A DNA stretch of 64,000 bases, taken from the NCBI GenBank assembly GCA_036273675.1, contig DASUHD010000088.1, forward strand, positions 1-64,000. The letters run 5' to 3'. How positions within the stretch are numbered: position 1 is the first letter of the stretch; every line of letters starts with the position of its first letter. Below the pieces are notes generated by a model, which worked only from the letters and a program-made list of their open reading frames with translations, did no database searches and had not been told where the DNA came from. The stretch comes from DAHUXT01 sp036273675 (lineage in GTDB: Bacteria > Chloroflexota > Ktedonobacteria > Ktedonobacterales > JADMIN01). Position numbers and translations under genes: made by a program. Positions 34,187 through 45,387 of this stretch are shown in pieces.

Positions 34187-35566
34187 ATGCCTGAGCTGGT
34201 CTGGAACGGCAAGTATGACGCCGATGGTTCGCGTCACCGGGCGAGCCTGCCGGTCGCCGCGCTACGGACAGTCGAGACAGGCGGTGTGTCAACTGACGGT
34301 GATTCACTCACTCCGGCCAACCGGCTCATCGCGGGCGAGACGCAACACGCGCTTCCGGCGCTGCTGGCCGAGCTTGCCGGGCAGGTCAACCTTATCTATA
34401 TTGATCCGCCATTCGCCACCGGGCTCGACTTCGCCAGCACGATAACGCTCCCCGGCTCGGACCGTCGTATCCGGCGCACGGCCTACCGCGACACCTGGGG
34501 AAGCCCCGACGGCTATCTGCGCTGGATGGACGAGACGCTGACGCTGCTGTGCGACTTGCTGGCCGATGATGGCGCGCTGCTGCTGCACTGCGACTGGCGG
34601 GCCGAGGGGATGCTGCGGCTGCTGCTGGACGACATCTTCGGCGCGGAGAACCTCCGCAACACCATCGTCTGGTCCTACCGGAGCGGCGGCGCATCCCGGC
34701 GCGAGTCACTCGCCCGCAAGCACGACACCATCCTGCTCTACGCGAAATCTCCGCGCTTCCGCATCCGCCCACAGATCGAGCGCCAGTATCTGCGCAAGCC
34801 GTTCATGGGATCGGCCTGTGACGCGCGCGGTCGCCACTATGTCGATACGCTGCTGCGCGACGTGTTGGAAGGCGAGATGACCTGCGTTGGCGCGGATGAG
34901 ACGCTGGTGCGCTACAACGTGCGCCCAGTCCTCAATCTCTCGCGCGCCCGGCTCGATTATCCCACACAGAAGCCGCTGGGCCTGCTCCAGCTGTTGCTCA
35001 CGCTTGCCAGCGACCCTGGCGACCTCGTGCTCGATTGCTGCTGTGGCAGCGGCGTCACCGCCCACGCCGCCGAGAGCCTGGGACGGCGCTGGATCGCCGC
35101 CGACGCCAGCCCGCTCGCCATCCAGACCACCCGCAAGCGGCTGCTCGCCCTCGCGGCGCCTCGTCCGTTCGTCGTGCAGAGGCCCGTCCATGAAGGTGAG
35201 ATGCGGATAGCTGCCGACCTGGCTACGCTCACGTTCGCGGTGGAGCAATCAGGGCGCGCTGTCACGGTGCGGCTGACTGGCTACAACCCTCCACCCGGCA
35301 GTATGCTCACCTCGGCCGCCTCATCGGTGAATGACGACCCGACACACGGTATCCACAACCTCGATAGCTGGAGCGTTGATTGGACCTACGATGGCGCGAC
35401 TTTCCGCCACCGCGCGCATGCCGCCCGCGCCCGTAACGGCGCCCGCGAGTTGCCCATTGCGCTCACCTATACCCATGTCGACCCAGGTTGCTACACCATC
35501 GCGGTCCACGTGGTGGACTTCGCCGCACACGAGACGACGCGGACAGTTGAGGTGATCGTGCGGTGA
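34187..35566 (+). CDS. Site-specific DNA methyltransferase, beta class (type III Mod-like), no restriction partner
   Basis: N6-adenine or N4-cytosine DNA methyltransferase. Motif IV is DPPF (73-76) in LIYIDPPFATG; YPTQKPLGLLQLLL and the SAM-binding LDCCCGSG (about 280-287) come after it, the beta-class order. Residues about 330-459 form an added beta domain with LDSWSVDWTYDG, then CYTIAVHVVDF, a C-terminal part found in a group of stand-alone bacterial methyltransferases. No endonuclease or specificity gene is adjacent. The methylation target and any regulatory role are unknown. Confidence 0.87.
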   Translation: MPELVWNGKYDADGSRHRASLPVAALRTVETGGVSTDGDSLTPANRLIAGETQHALPALLAELAGQVNLIYIDPPFATGLDFASTITLPGSDRRIRRTAYRDTWGSPDGYLRWMDETLTLLCDLLADDGALLLHCDWRAEGMLRLLLDDIFGAENLRNTIVWSYRSGGASRRESLARKHDTILLYAKSPRFRIRPQIERQYLRKPFMGSACDARGRHYVDTLLRDVLEGEMTCVGADETLVRYNVRPVLNLSRARLDYPTQKPLGLLQLLLTLASDPGDLVLDCCCGSGVTAHAAESLGRRWIAADASPLAIQTTRKRLLALAAPRPFVVQRPVHEGEMRIAADLATLTFAVEQSGRAVTVRLTGYNPPPGSMLTSAASSVNDDPTHGIHNLDSWSVDWTYDGATFRHRAHAARARNGARELPIALTYTHVDPGCYTIAVHVVDFAAHETTRTVEVIVR

Positions 35567-35689
35567 TCTAATCCTCCATGTTGAAATGCTCGCATCGTGC
35601 TACTATTGATGTGCGATCTATCCAACCCACCTGCAACCACGCCAATACCCCGCTCGCAGGCGATGCTACATCCGACATGGGAGGCATCC

Positions 35690-36625
35690 ATGACCGAAGC
35701 GGCGATCCAGACCACTGACCTGACGCGCGACTTTGGCAGCGTTCGCGCGGTGGATCACCTCACCCTCGACGTTCCGCCAGGCATCATCTTCGGCTTCCTC
35801 GGTCCGAATGGCGCGGGCAAGACGACTACTATCCACCTGTTGCTCGGCCTGCTCGAAGCCACCTCCGGCGAGGCTCGCGTGCTGGGACTCGATCCACGCA
35901 CCCAGAGCGAGCAGATCCGCACGCGCTCCGGCGCTCTGCTCGAATTCTCGGGACTCTACGAGCGCCTCAGCGCCGAAGACAACCTCGATTTCTATGGCCG
36001 CGTCTGGCATATGTCGCAGGGAGAGCGCCAGGCGCGCATCAAAGAACTGCTCACCCACCTCTCCCTCTACGACCGCCGCAAGGAGCGCGTCAACACCTGG
36101 AGCCGCGGCATGAAGCAGAAGCTGGCCATCGCTCGCGTCCTGCTCCACCGGCCCGACCTGATCTTCCTGGATGAGCCGACCGCCGGGCTGGATCCCGTCG
36201 CCGCAGCCGCTTTGCGCGACGACCTGGAGGCGCTTGTTCAGCGCGAAGGGACCACCGTCTTCCTTAATACCCACAATCTCCCCGAGGCGGAGCGGCTCTG
36301 CCAGCAGGTCGGCGTCATCCGCGAGGGCAGGCTCAGCGCCGTCGGCAGCCCCGATATGCTCCGCCAGCAGACCGGTCACCCTCAGGCGGAGATCGTCGGC
36401 GAGGGCTTCACGCCCGAGGTGATGTCGTTGCTCCAGGCGCGACCCGATGTCGAGAGCGCCACTATCCAGAATGGACATCTCGTCGTCAACCTGCGCGGCG
36501 AGGCCAAAGCTGCCCCTATCGTCACCGCGCTCGTCGGCGCGGGCGTCCAGATCGAGGAGGTGCGTCGCGGCCAGGCCAGTCTCGAAGATGTCTTTTTGGC
36601 ATTGATGGAGGAGGGCGGACGATGA
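35690..36625 (+). CDS. ABC transporter ATP-binding protein (ABC-2 exporter type)
   Basis: A 311-residue ATPase with Walker A GPNGAGKT (38-45), signature WSRGMKQK in place of LSGGQ (normal for this subfamily), Walker B LIFLDEPTAGLD (about 157-168), and H-loop NTHNLPEAERLC. The C-terminal beta domain matches gliding-type and Nod-type exporters. ATG at 35690 has GGGAGG upstream; the open frame before it is not conserved. It overlaps the permease by the ATGA junction at 36622-36625. Confidence 0.92.
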   Translation: MTEAAIQTTDLTRDFGSVRAVDHLTLDVPPGIIFGFLGPNGAGKTTTIHLLLGLLEATSGEARVLGLDPRTQSEQIRTRSGALLEFSGLYERLSAEDNLDFYGRVWHMSQGERQARIKELLTHLSLYDRRKERVNTWSRGMKQKLAIARVLLHRPDLIFLDEPTAGLDPVAAAALRDDLEALVQREGTTVFLNTHNLPEAERLCQQVGVIREGRLSAVGSPDMLRQQTGHPQAEIVGEGFTPEVMSLLQARPDVESATIQNGHLVVNLRGEAKAAPIVTALVGAGVQIEEVRRGQASLEDVFLALMEEGGR

Positions 36626-37356
36626 TCAGTGATATCACCACCATCATGACTAAAGAGTGGCGTGAATTCTTCGTCTCCGGAGGAAGCCGCCGCACAGGCC
36701 TGGTCTTCCTGCTTATCGTCCTGGCAATCTTCGGTCTCTATCTCCCGTACCGGGCCGGGCAAGTCTTGATCAGTTCGCCCTGGATCGTCGTCCTCTACGC
36801 CTTCGTCCTTCCGGTTCTGCTGATGACCAACATCATCGCCGATGCCATCGCCGGAGAGCGTGAGCGCCACACGCTGGAGACGCTGCTCGCCAGCCGCCTC
36901 TCTGATCGCGCCATCATTCTCGGCAAACTGGGCGCTGCCGTCGGGTATAGCGTGGCGCTCGCGGTTGTCACTGCTCTGGTCGGCATGGTCGCCGCCAATC
37001 TGCAAGGCGGTGGGAGCTTCCAGTTCTATTCGTTCGGCGTCTTCGCCTCCATCGTGGCCTTCGCCTTGCTGCTCTCGTTTCTCTACGCCAGCTTTGGCGT
37101 GCTCGTCTCCCTGCGCGCCAACACTGTGCGCCAGGCGCAACTGACGATGGGTGTCGCCATGCTCGTCATCTACCTGCTGCCAATCTTGATCTACGGCACG
37201 CTCTCCGACACGACACGCCAGCGGTTCCTTGACTGGATCGCCTCGGCCAACTGGGCAACCGTCGCCTACATCGCCGTTGTCCTGATCCTCATCGACCTCA
37301 TTGCTATCGCGGTGGTTATCCTCCGCTTCCAGCGCTCGCGGCTCATCCTTTCGTAG
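36622..37356 (+). CDS. ABC-2 type transporter permease
   Basis: Six-helix membrane subunit of 244 residues, ABC2_membrane_2 layout: helices near GLVFLLIVLAIFGLYL, WIVVLYAFVLPVLLMTNII, GYSVALAVVTALVGMVAA, FASIVAFALLLSFLYASFGV, MGVAMLVIYLLPILIYG and VAYIAVVLILIDLIAIAVV. The cytoplasmic AGERERHTLETLLASRLSD stretch after helix 2 is the conserved coupling segment of this group. Start codon overlaps the ATPase stop, so both are co-translated. Confidence 0.9.
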   Translation: MISDITTIMTKEWREFFVSGGSRRTGLVFLLIVLAIFGLYLPYRAGQVLISSPWIVVLYAFVLPVLLMTNIIADAIAGERERHTLETLLASRLSDRAIILGKLGAAVGYSVALAVVTALVGMVAANLQGGGSFQFYSFGVFASIVAFALLLSFLYASFGVLVSLRANTVRQAQLTMGVAMLVIYLLPILIYGTLSDTTRQRFLDWIASANWATVAYIAVVLILIDLIAIAVVILRFQRSRLILS

Positions 37357-37398
37357 CGCGCGAGACGATATGGGGGTGATGAGACGGTGAGATGAGAT

Positions 37399-37845
37399 TT
37401 AAGGGGCGAGAAGATCAGCAATAACAGTGACGGGTAACCCTGGGACACGACGGAATGCGGGGTCATTGGTCACGAAGAGCGAACAGCCACGTTCCAGCGC
37501 GGTGGCCGCGTGGATGGCATCGGGTGTCTTGAGGCCGTTCGCCGCACGCAGTTGTGCTGCTCGTTCCAGCACAGATATCGTCACGGGCAGCAATTGTACG
37601 TCAGGAGATGTAAATAGCACCGTGCGAAATGCGGCCTCAAGTGTAGCGTTTCCCTCACGTATTGGCCGCACTAGAACCTCCAAAGCGCTGAGTTCGCTCG
37701 TGAGAACTGAAGTATGCGCATTTTGCACGTCGCGCCAAAACGCATCAAGCAGGACTCTATAGGGATCTATACGTTCTACGGTGTAAATGAAGATGTTTGC
37801 ATCCGCATAGACCGAACCACTCCCCGGCAGGGTCAGCGATCCCAC
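37399..37845 (-). CDS. PIN domain toxin (VapC-like)
   Basis: Putative Mg2+-dependent ribonuclease of a type II toxin-antitoxin pair. The 148-residue product carries the acidic PIN residues D15 (VYADANIFIY), E51 or E56, D109 (KTPDAIHAA) and D128 (TNDPAF). GTG at 37845 is inside the end of the antitoxin gene, with GAGGAG seven bases upstream, so expression is coupled. RNA target unknown. Confidence 0.85.
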   Translation of the reverse strand: MGSLTLPGSGSVYADANIFIYTVERIDPYRVLLDAFWRDVQNAHTSVLTSELSALEVLVRPIREGNATLEAAFRTVLFTSPDVQLLPVTISVLERAAQLRAANGLKTPDAIHAATALERGCSLFVTNDPAFRRVPGLPVTVIADLLAP

Positions 37846-38069
37846 GAGTCGCGCTCCTCACGAATGTAGGCATCCACTTCTTCCGCGGTCTGGAATTCCA
37901 GGTGACCTGGAAGATCCTTAATGATCTCGCTGACATGTCTTCCAGTTTCCGGGGCAGTCTGCACTTCGACAGTGACCTCGACCTCCTGGCCCGGCGCGAG
38001 TTCTGGCGCGCGAATCTCAATCGTGCCGTCTGGCCCGACGACCGCGCGGGTATGTATCACAGTTCCCAT
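37833..38069 (-). CDS. Antitoxin of the PIN toxin pair
   Basis: A 78-residue protein preceding and overlapping the PIN gene by 13 bases. The N-terminal MGTVIHTRAVVGPDGTIEIRAPEL stretch fits an AbrB- or AF2212-like swapped-hairpin DNA-binding start (VGPDGxIxI), and the acidic C-terminus (AEEVDAYIREERDSWD) is the expected toxin-binding part. ATG at 38069 follows CAGGAGAC. Probably autoregulates the pair. Confidence 0.75.
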   Translation of the reverse strand: MGTVIHTRAVVGPDGTIEIRAPELAPGQEVEVTVEVQTAPETGRHVSEIIKDLPGHLEFQTAEEVDAYIREERDSWDR

Positions 38070-38364
38070 CGTCTTGTCTCCTGAAGGTCCACCATTACTC
38101 CGCTCCCTATCCAAGTTTCGCCTACCCCAGCCTGGAAGTCAAATGGCGCTTGTATCGCCAAATCCAATACGAGACATTGCCCCATCGGATACGCCGCCTG
38201 CTACAATGACGACAGAGTCTCCGACATCAGCGGAAAGGCAATGGCCCGCGCCTTTGCACTATACTGGGTAGAGATACCAAACCGTTGGAGACACACATCA
38301 TCAATGAGGATGATCCCGGCAGTTTTCCTCCCGTCGCCATCCTCGCGCCTCAGGAGTGATTGTC

Positions 38365-41169
<2,805 letters not shown>

Positions 41170-41186
41170 CGAGAACTCGCCTTTTA

Positions 41187-41213
41187 TCCCCCTCTCCCTA
41201 TGGGAGAGGGGGA
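41187..41213 (+). terminator. Hairpin after acnA
   Basis: TCCCCCTCTCCC pairs with GGGAGAGGGGGA around TAT, 12 bp. A short TTCCATTT follows. It resembles the CCCTCC/GGGAGG spacer hairpins near tyrS and probably ends acnA transcripts. Confidence 0.65.
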
Positions 41214-41405
41214 TTCCATTTCACGCCATTTGCCCCTGGCGCCGCTGGCCAAACACTTCACATAGATATGCCCGCAGCCGACAAGTTGCCCGCGCACAAA
41301 CACACAAGCGCGACAAATGACATCTACGCCTTGACGTATGTCGCTCGTCTGATATTGTAGCGAAAGGAATTGTACGTGTACGTCGTTCACTGGAGGTATT
41401 GACTC

Positions 41406-42896
41406 ATGAAGGCAGGTGGAAAACGCCTGTTTCCGGTTCTGATTCTGGTTCTTCTCCTGTTGACCTTATTATTAACCTCATGCAGTCTTCCCGGGCAGCA
41501 AGCATCGCCGCCTGTCAAGCGGATTCATATCAGCGGGTTGATCTATGGCGCGGATATTGTCGCGGCCATGGCTGGCCGGGTCGCGCCTCCTCAGCATATT
41601 GCCGCGCACGTACGTTGCAACGAAAGCGCAGGGGTTGCGGATGTATACGGACACTATATGCTCGCTGTGCGCCAGGCCGATACGTACCGCTGCGCGGTGT
41701 CCTATCCCGGCTATGCTGACGGCAAAGTGGTCATTAGCGCCGCACCGCCACAACAGGCCATTGCGGTGAATTTTGGGCCAGTAGGCTCGACTTCCTGCGA
41801 TCCCGCAACGTTCTCTACTACCACCATCACCTGCTCGCCGCTCAATCCTACGCCGGGGACGCTCACAGGCACGGTCACGCGTGCCGATGCGCATAGCCCG
41901 CTGGCAAACGCCACGGTCGAATGCTGGTCCAACATCGATCAGCCACAATTGACCAATCTGACGCTGGCTACAACCGATGCCCGGGGACACTACACGTTGC
42001 CATCGGCCGCCATCGGGCCAAATGACTGCACTGTCCTGGGAAAGGACGACATCTACGCGGCTACTGTTAATGGCAGCACGACGACGACGCTCAATATGCA
42101 GGTCTGCCAGAATCGCTGTGGATCCTTCCATTATCACGGTGGAAGCGTCATGGAGTCTTTCAGCGCCTATGTGATCTTCTGGCTGCCGCCAACGCACAGC
42201 TACGAGCCGTATGGCAGCAGCGCGCGCTTCGAGTCGCTTATCTCGCGCTATTTCAGCGATGTGGGTGAATCAGCGCTCTATGGTCTGTTGACGCAATACT
42301 GGGGCGTTCAGGGTCAGATCCACAACCACGCCGAGCTGGGAGGAGTGTACCGTGATACGCGGCCCTATCCGGCGTCGGGCACGCGCTCGCACCCGCTCGT
42401 TGACAGCGATATTACCACGGAGATTGGCCGCGCGATGAAGCTGAATGGGTGGTCAGAAGCTCCCACGAATGAGTTCTTCGTTGTCACCGGTTTTAACGTG
42501 CAGGAATGTTTTCTGGCCAACCATCGAGATGGGTGCACGTTCTATACGGGGCATGACGACTATTGCGCCTATCACACCCATACAGGCGAATTGATCTACG
42601 CCTACATTTCCGTCTCGAACTTTTGCGTCCCATTGCCGGGGCGTTCTCCCAATGGAGACGCAATTGCCGATACGACCATCAGCATCGTCTCACATGAGCA
42701 GTTCGAATCAGTCACCGATCCGCTGATTGATGGGTGGTTTAGCACGGTGGCAAAAGATGGTGAGATTGCTGACCTCTGCCTCGATCATTATGGACCGATC
42801 CGCGCTGATGGCAGCAATGTGACGCTGGGCAACGGCCACCGCTACATCATCCAGGAGGAGTGGAGCCGACGAGCAGGCAGATGTGCTCTCAATTGA
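41406..42896 (+). CDS. Large secreted lipoprotein with carboxypeptidase-regulatory-like and HExxE domains
   Basis: A 496-residue lipoprotein: basic start, long Leu-rich core and LTSC lipobox (Cys26). Two small beta-domains follow, ADVYGHYMLAV-type and a clear carboxypeptidase-regulatory-like unit (GTLTGTVTRADAHSPLANATVEC...DARGHYTLP). Residues about 240-496 form a third domain with YCAYHTHTGELIYAYI, SHEQFESVTDP (H430, E431, E434), GEIADLC and IIQEEWSRRAGRC. That set resembles the EXORDIUM/phi-1-like bacterial family where a SHE-x3-E motif may bind metal. Many Cys suggest disulfides. Protease activity is only a guess. Confidence 0.7.
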   Translation: MKAGGKRLFPVLILVLLLLTLLLTSCSLPGQQASPPVKRIHISGLIYGADIVAAMAGRVAPPQHIAAHVRCNESAGVADVYGHYMLAVRQADTYRCAVSYPGYADGKVVISAAPPQQAIAVNFGPVGSTSCDPATFSTTTITCSPLNPTPGTLTGTVTRADAHSPLANATVECWSNIDQPQLTNLTLATTDARGHYTLPSAAIGPNDCTVLGKDDIYAATVNGSTTTTLNMQVCQNRCGSFHYHGGSVMESFSAYVIFWLPPTHSYEPYGSSARFESLISRYFSDVGESALYGLLTQYWGVQGQIHNHAELGGVYRDTRPYPASGTRSHPLVDSDITTEIGRAMKLNGWSEAPTNEFFVVTGFNVQECFLANHRDGCTFYTGHDDYCAYHTHTGELIYAYISVSNFCVPLPGRSPNGDAIADTTISIVSHEQFESVTDPLIDGWFSTVAKDGEIADLCLDHYGPIRADGSNVTLGNGHRYIIQEEWSRRAGRCALN

Positions 42897-42908
42897 TCGC
42901 GCCACCGT

Positions 42909-43706
42909 CTACTTCTGCCCGCGCACGGCATAGACCCGGCGCGCGGGTACACTGACCAGCTCGCGTTCGGGCCAGCGGAGCGCGGTGAGGCGGCCACCGA
43001 AGGTGCAGCCGGTGTCGATATTGATCGTGTTGTTCTGCCAGATCGGCTCCGCGACCGGCGTGTGGCCGTAGACGACCGTCGCCGCGCCCGCATATTCCGC
43101 CGCCCAGTTGACCCGGATCGGCAGCCCGTTCTCGTCGTGTTCGCCGGTGGGAATGCCGTAGAGCGTGAAGGCGCGAATGCGCGGCGAGTCGCGCCCCTGA
43201 TCGTCCTCGCGAATGCCCGCATGCGCCACCACCAGCGCCCCGCCATCCAGCAGCAGATGCGTGCCCAGCCCCCCGATGAACCGCTCGTACCCCGCGATCC
43301 ACTCCGCGCGTTCCGGCTCCGGCAGCGCCTCGATCTGCGCGATGCTCTCGGCCAGCCCGTGTTTGATCTGCACGTTGTGGCCGAGCAGGTAGCGCAGCAA
43401 CTTGTTGTCGTGGTTGCCGGGGACGCAGAACGCCTGCCCCGCCGCGACCATCCGCCGCGCCAGCGTCACCGAAGCGATGACCTTCGGCCCACGGTCCACC
43501 AGATCGCCGACGAAAACGAGACGCCTGCCGTGCGGGTGGCGCATCGCGGAGTCTTCGTCGGGCTGGCAGCCGAGCAGCGCCAGCAGTTCGAGCAATTCAT
43601 CGTAGCAGCCATGCACGTCGCCAATGATGTCGAAGGGGCCACCCTCATCGCGGCGGTCGGCTCTCGCCGCCATCTCATCAGGTAATACAGGTGTTACAGG
43701 CGTCAC
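42909..43706 (-). CDS. Pnkp-type metallophosphoesterase, stand-alone
   Basis: Binuclear metal phosphatase. DIIGDVHGCYDELLELL, FVGDLVDRGP, GNHDNKL and VYGHTPV are the metal motifs; AHAGIREDDQGRDS, LYGIPTGE and WAAEYAGAATVVYGHTP match the central phosphatase domain of bacterial Pnkp (RNA/DNA repair) and PrpE. The kinase and ligase parts of Pnkp, and Hen1, are absent. GTG at 43706 is chosen for its GGGAG six bases upstream; ATG at 43673 is an alternative. Likely 2',3'-cyclic or nucleotide phosphate hydrolysis, inferred. Confidence 0.85.
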   Translation of the reverse strand: MTPVTPVLPDEMAARADRRDEGGPFDIIGDVHGCYDELLELLALLGCQPDEDSAMRHPHGRRLVFVGDLVDRGPKVIASVTLARRMVAAGQAFCVPGNHDNKLLRYLLGHNVQIKHGLAESIAQIEALPEPERAEWIAGYERFIGGLGTHLLLDGGALVVAHAGIREDDQGRDSPRIRAFTLYGIPTGEHDENGLPIRVNWAAEYAGAATVVYGHTPVAEPIWQNNTINIDTGCTFGGRLTALRWPERELVSVPARRVYAVRGQK

Positions 43707-43729
43707 TCGCGTCTCCCTGACACATCGCG

Positions 43730-44386
43730 CTAACGGGGCGTTTCTGGCCCGGGACGGAACGACTCGCCATGTCCTGGCACGATCAACGTCGCCAGGCGCA
43801 AGACGCGCTCCCGGTTCGCATGCAGCTCCGCCGGGTCGTGGGAATAGGGATCGTCGGCGGGTCCGCTCGCCATCCACCAGAGATGCGTGAAGGCGACGAT
43901 ATCGTCGGGTGTGCCTGCCAGCGTCGTGATATCCTGCGGGGTATGGCCCGGCGTCGAGATCAACTGGATCGCGGGCGAGAGATGGTAGCCTTCGGCGGGC
44001 TGGTCGATCCAGGAGTCATCCTTGTAGATGGCCTGGAAGTCATGGACGCGCGCATTGGGGAAAAGGGCGGTGTGCAGCGTGTGGTCGGGGTGGTGGTGGG
44101 AGATGACGACATCGGTGATCGAGCCTTGCGACTCGCCCAGGCTGGCGAGCGGGCCGAGGATGTCGTCGCGATGGGCGACCATGCCGGGATCGACGATCAG
44201 GCGAATCGCGCCGTCGCGCACATAGGCGACGGTGGAGGCGACGCGTGTGCCGTCGCCACTCCGGCGGACGTAGCCAGCGGTCAGGATATGTACCTGCGCC
44301 GTGCGCGCAAGCTGGATGCTCTCGTTGTTCGCGCTGCTCAAGCTGTTACTCCATTTACTGCGATAGCCGCATTCACATGTCTCCAC
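43730..44386 (-). CDS. MBL-fold metallohydrolase (MBLAC1-like)
   Basis: A 218-residue metallo-beta-lactamase fold protein. LIVDPGM, then SHHHPDHTLH (complete HxHxDH), STPGHTPQDI and a late VPGHGES mark the metal site; the order and short length resemble human MBLAC1-type hydrolases. The start is uncertain: GTG at 44386 lacks a clear ribosome site, and the domain begins near residue 30. It lies 23 bases upstream of the Pnkp-type phosphatase on the same strand, so the two may form an operon of hydrolases. Confidence 0.78.
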   Translation of the reverse strand: METCECGYRSKWSNSLSSANNESIQLARTAQVHILTAGYVRRSGDGTRVASTVAYVRDGAIRLIVDPGMVAHRDDILGPLASLGESQGSITDVVISHHHPDHTLHTALFPNARVHDFQAIYKDDSWIDQPAEGYHLSPAIQLISTPGHTPQDITTLAGTPDDIVAFTHLWWMASGPADDPYSHDPAELHANRERVLRLATLIVPGHGESFRPGPETPR

Positions 44387-44454
44387 TATACAATGAGCGG
44401 AGAGTCTGGCAAAGCGCCAACTCCCCGCTCGAAAGCCTCAATGGACAGGTTACG

Positions 44455-45147
44455 CTAGATGCCCAGCAGCCAGGCATTGCTCGTCTTGTCACTGAAGAAA
44501 CCCGGCTGCCACGTCAATTTAGCCTGATGATCTCCTTTGGGAACCTGAAATCGTATCTGTCCTACTACACTGCCGCCGACAGCGAGTGCCCCATCGTGAA
44601 GCTGGTGTCCGCCGTACAGGTCGTCAGGATAGAAGGAATCCTGGTGGGTGATATTGCCTGTACTCCACTCAGCATTGAAGTCGAACGGGTTATAGTCGAA
44701 CTCTGAGGACGAGTTGTTGACGATCTTCACGGTCACCAGAACGAACACATTGCCTGAGTCAGGTTTTGAAAACTCATCACCTTGAACTATCTTTGCCGAG
44801 ACCAGCGTACATGAGACGCCATCGTCGATAATGGTGCTGCCTACCTTAGCGGGTCCCTTTGGGGTAGCGGTAGCGCCACTTGTTGAATGGCTTGTTGAGC
44901 CATTGTTGTTCGTCGTCGTTGAACCGTTGGCCGCAGCGCCAATAGCAGTTATTACCACGCCAAGACCGCAGCAGACAACGAGCAGACCACCACCGATAAT
45001 GAGCAACCATGCCCACCAGCGAAGACCCTTCTTTTGTGGTGGGGCCGGAGGTGGCGCATAGCCCATATTGTACGCGGGAGGCTGGGTGTAAGGAGGCTGC
45101 CCGTTAGGGGGTTGCTGACCAGAAGACGGCTCATTGGGGTTGGTCAC
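44455..45147 (-). CDS. Membrane-anchored DUF4352-like protein
   Basis: A 230-residue protein with a Pro/Gln/Tyr-rich cytoplasmic start, one helix (WWAWLLIIGGGLLVVCCGLGVVITAI) and an extracytoplasmic beta domain from about residue 100 (DDGVSCTLVSAKIVQGDEFSKPDSGNVFVLVTVKIVNNSS), the usual first strand of DUF4352/telokin-like domains. A Thr/Asn/Ser-rich linker joins the helix to the domain. Function unknown. The spacer upstream is AT-rich and could contain its promoter. Confidence 0.75.
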   Translation of the reverse strand: MTNPNEPSSGQQPPNGQPPYTQPPAYNMGYAPPPAPPQKKGLRWWAWLLIIGGGLLVVCCGLGVVITAIGAAANGSTTTNNNGSTSHSTSGATATPKGPAKVGSTIIDDGVSCTLVSAKIVQGDEFSKPDSGNVFVLVTVKIVNNSSSEFDYNPFDFNAEWSTGNITHQDSFYPDDLYGGHQLHDGALAVGGSVVGQIRFQVPKGDHQAKLTWQPGFFSDKTSNAWLLGI

Positions 45148-45387
45148 GCCAATGCCTTTCTAAACTCATGACATTTCTAAGCTCTCTTGCCATCGTTCGG
45201 CTCTACAGAGTATGCCTACTTTAACACCGTTTTCTTATCGTGTCACTACCCAATTGCTACGTATATATACTTAATTTCGTGCATGCAATAGAGTGTATCG
45301 TCTGGTGATAGATCGAGCGTTTGCCAAGGTTCGCTTCTTCTCGGTTCTGGCGCGGTATCTTCCGAAGTCGGACGTGGAGTGCAGAGA

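Noticed and set aside
36098..36125. WSRGMKQK instead of LSGGQ in the second ABC ATPase
   Set aside because: This form is normal for the ABC-2 exporter subgroup with F/Y/WSxGMKQ signatures, not a defect.
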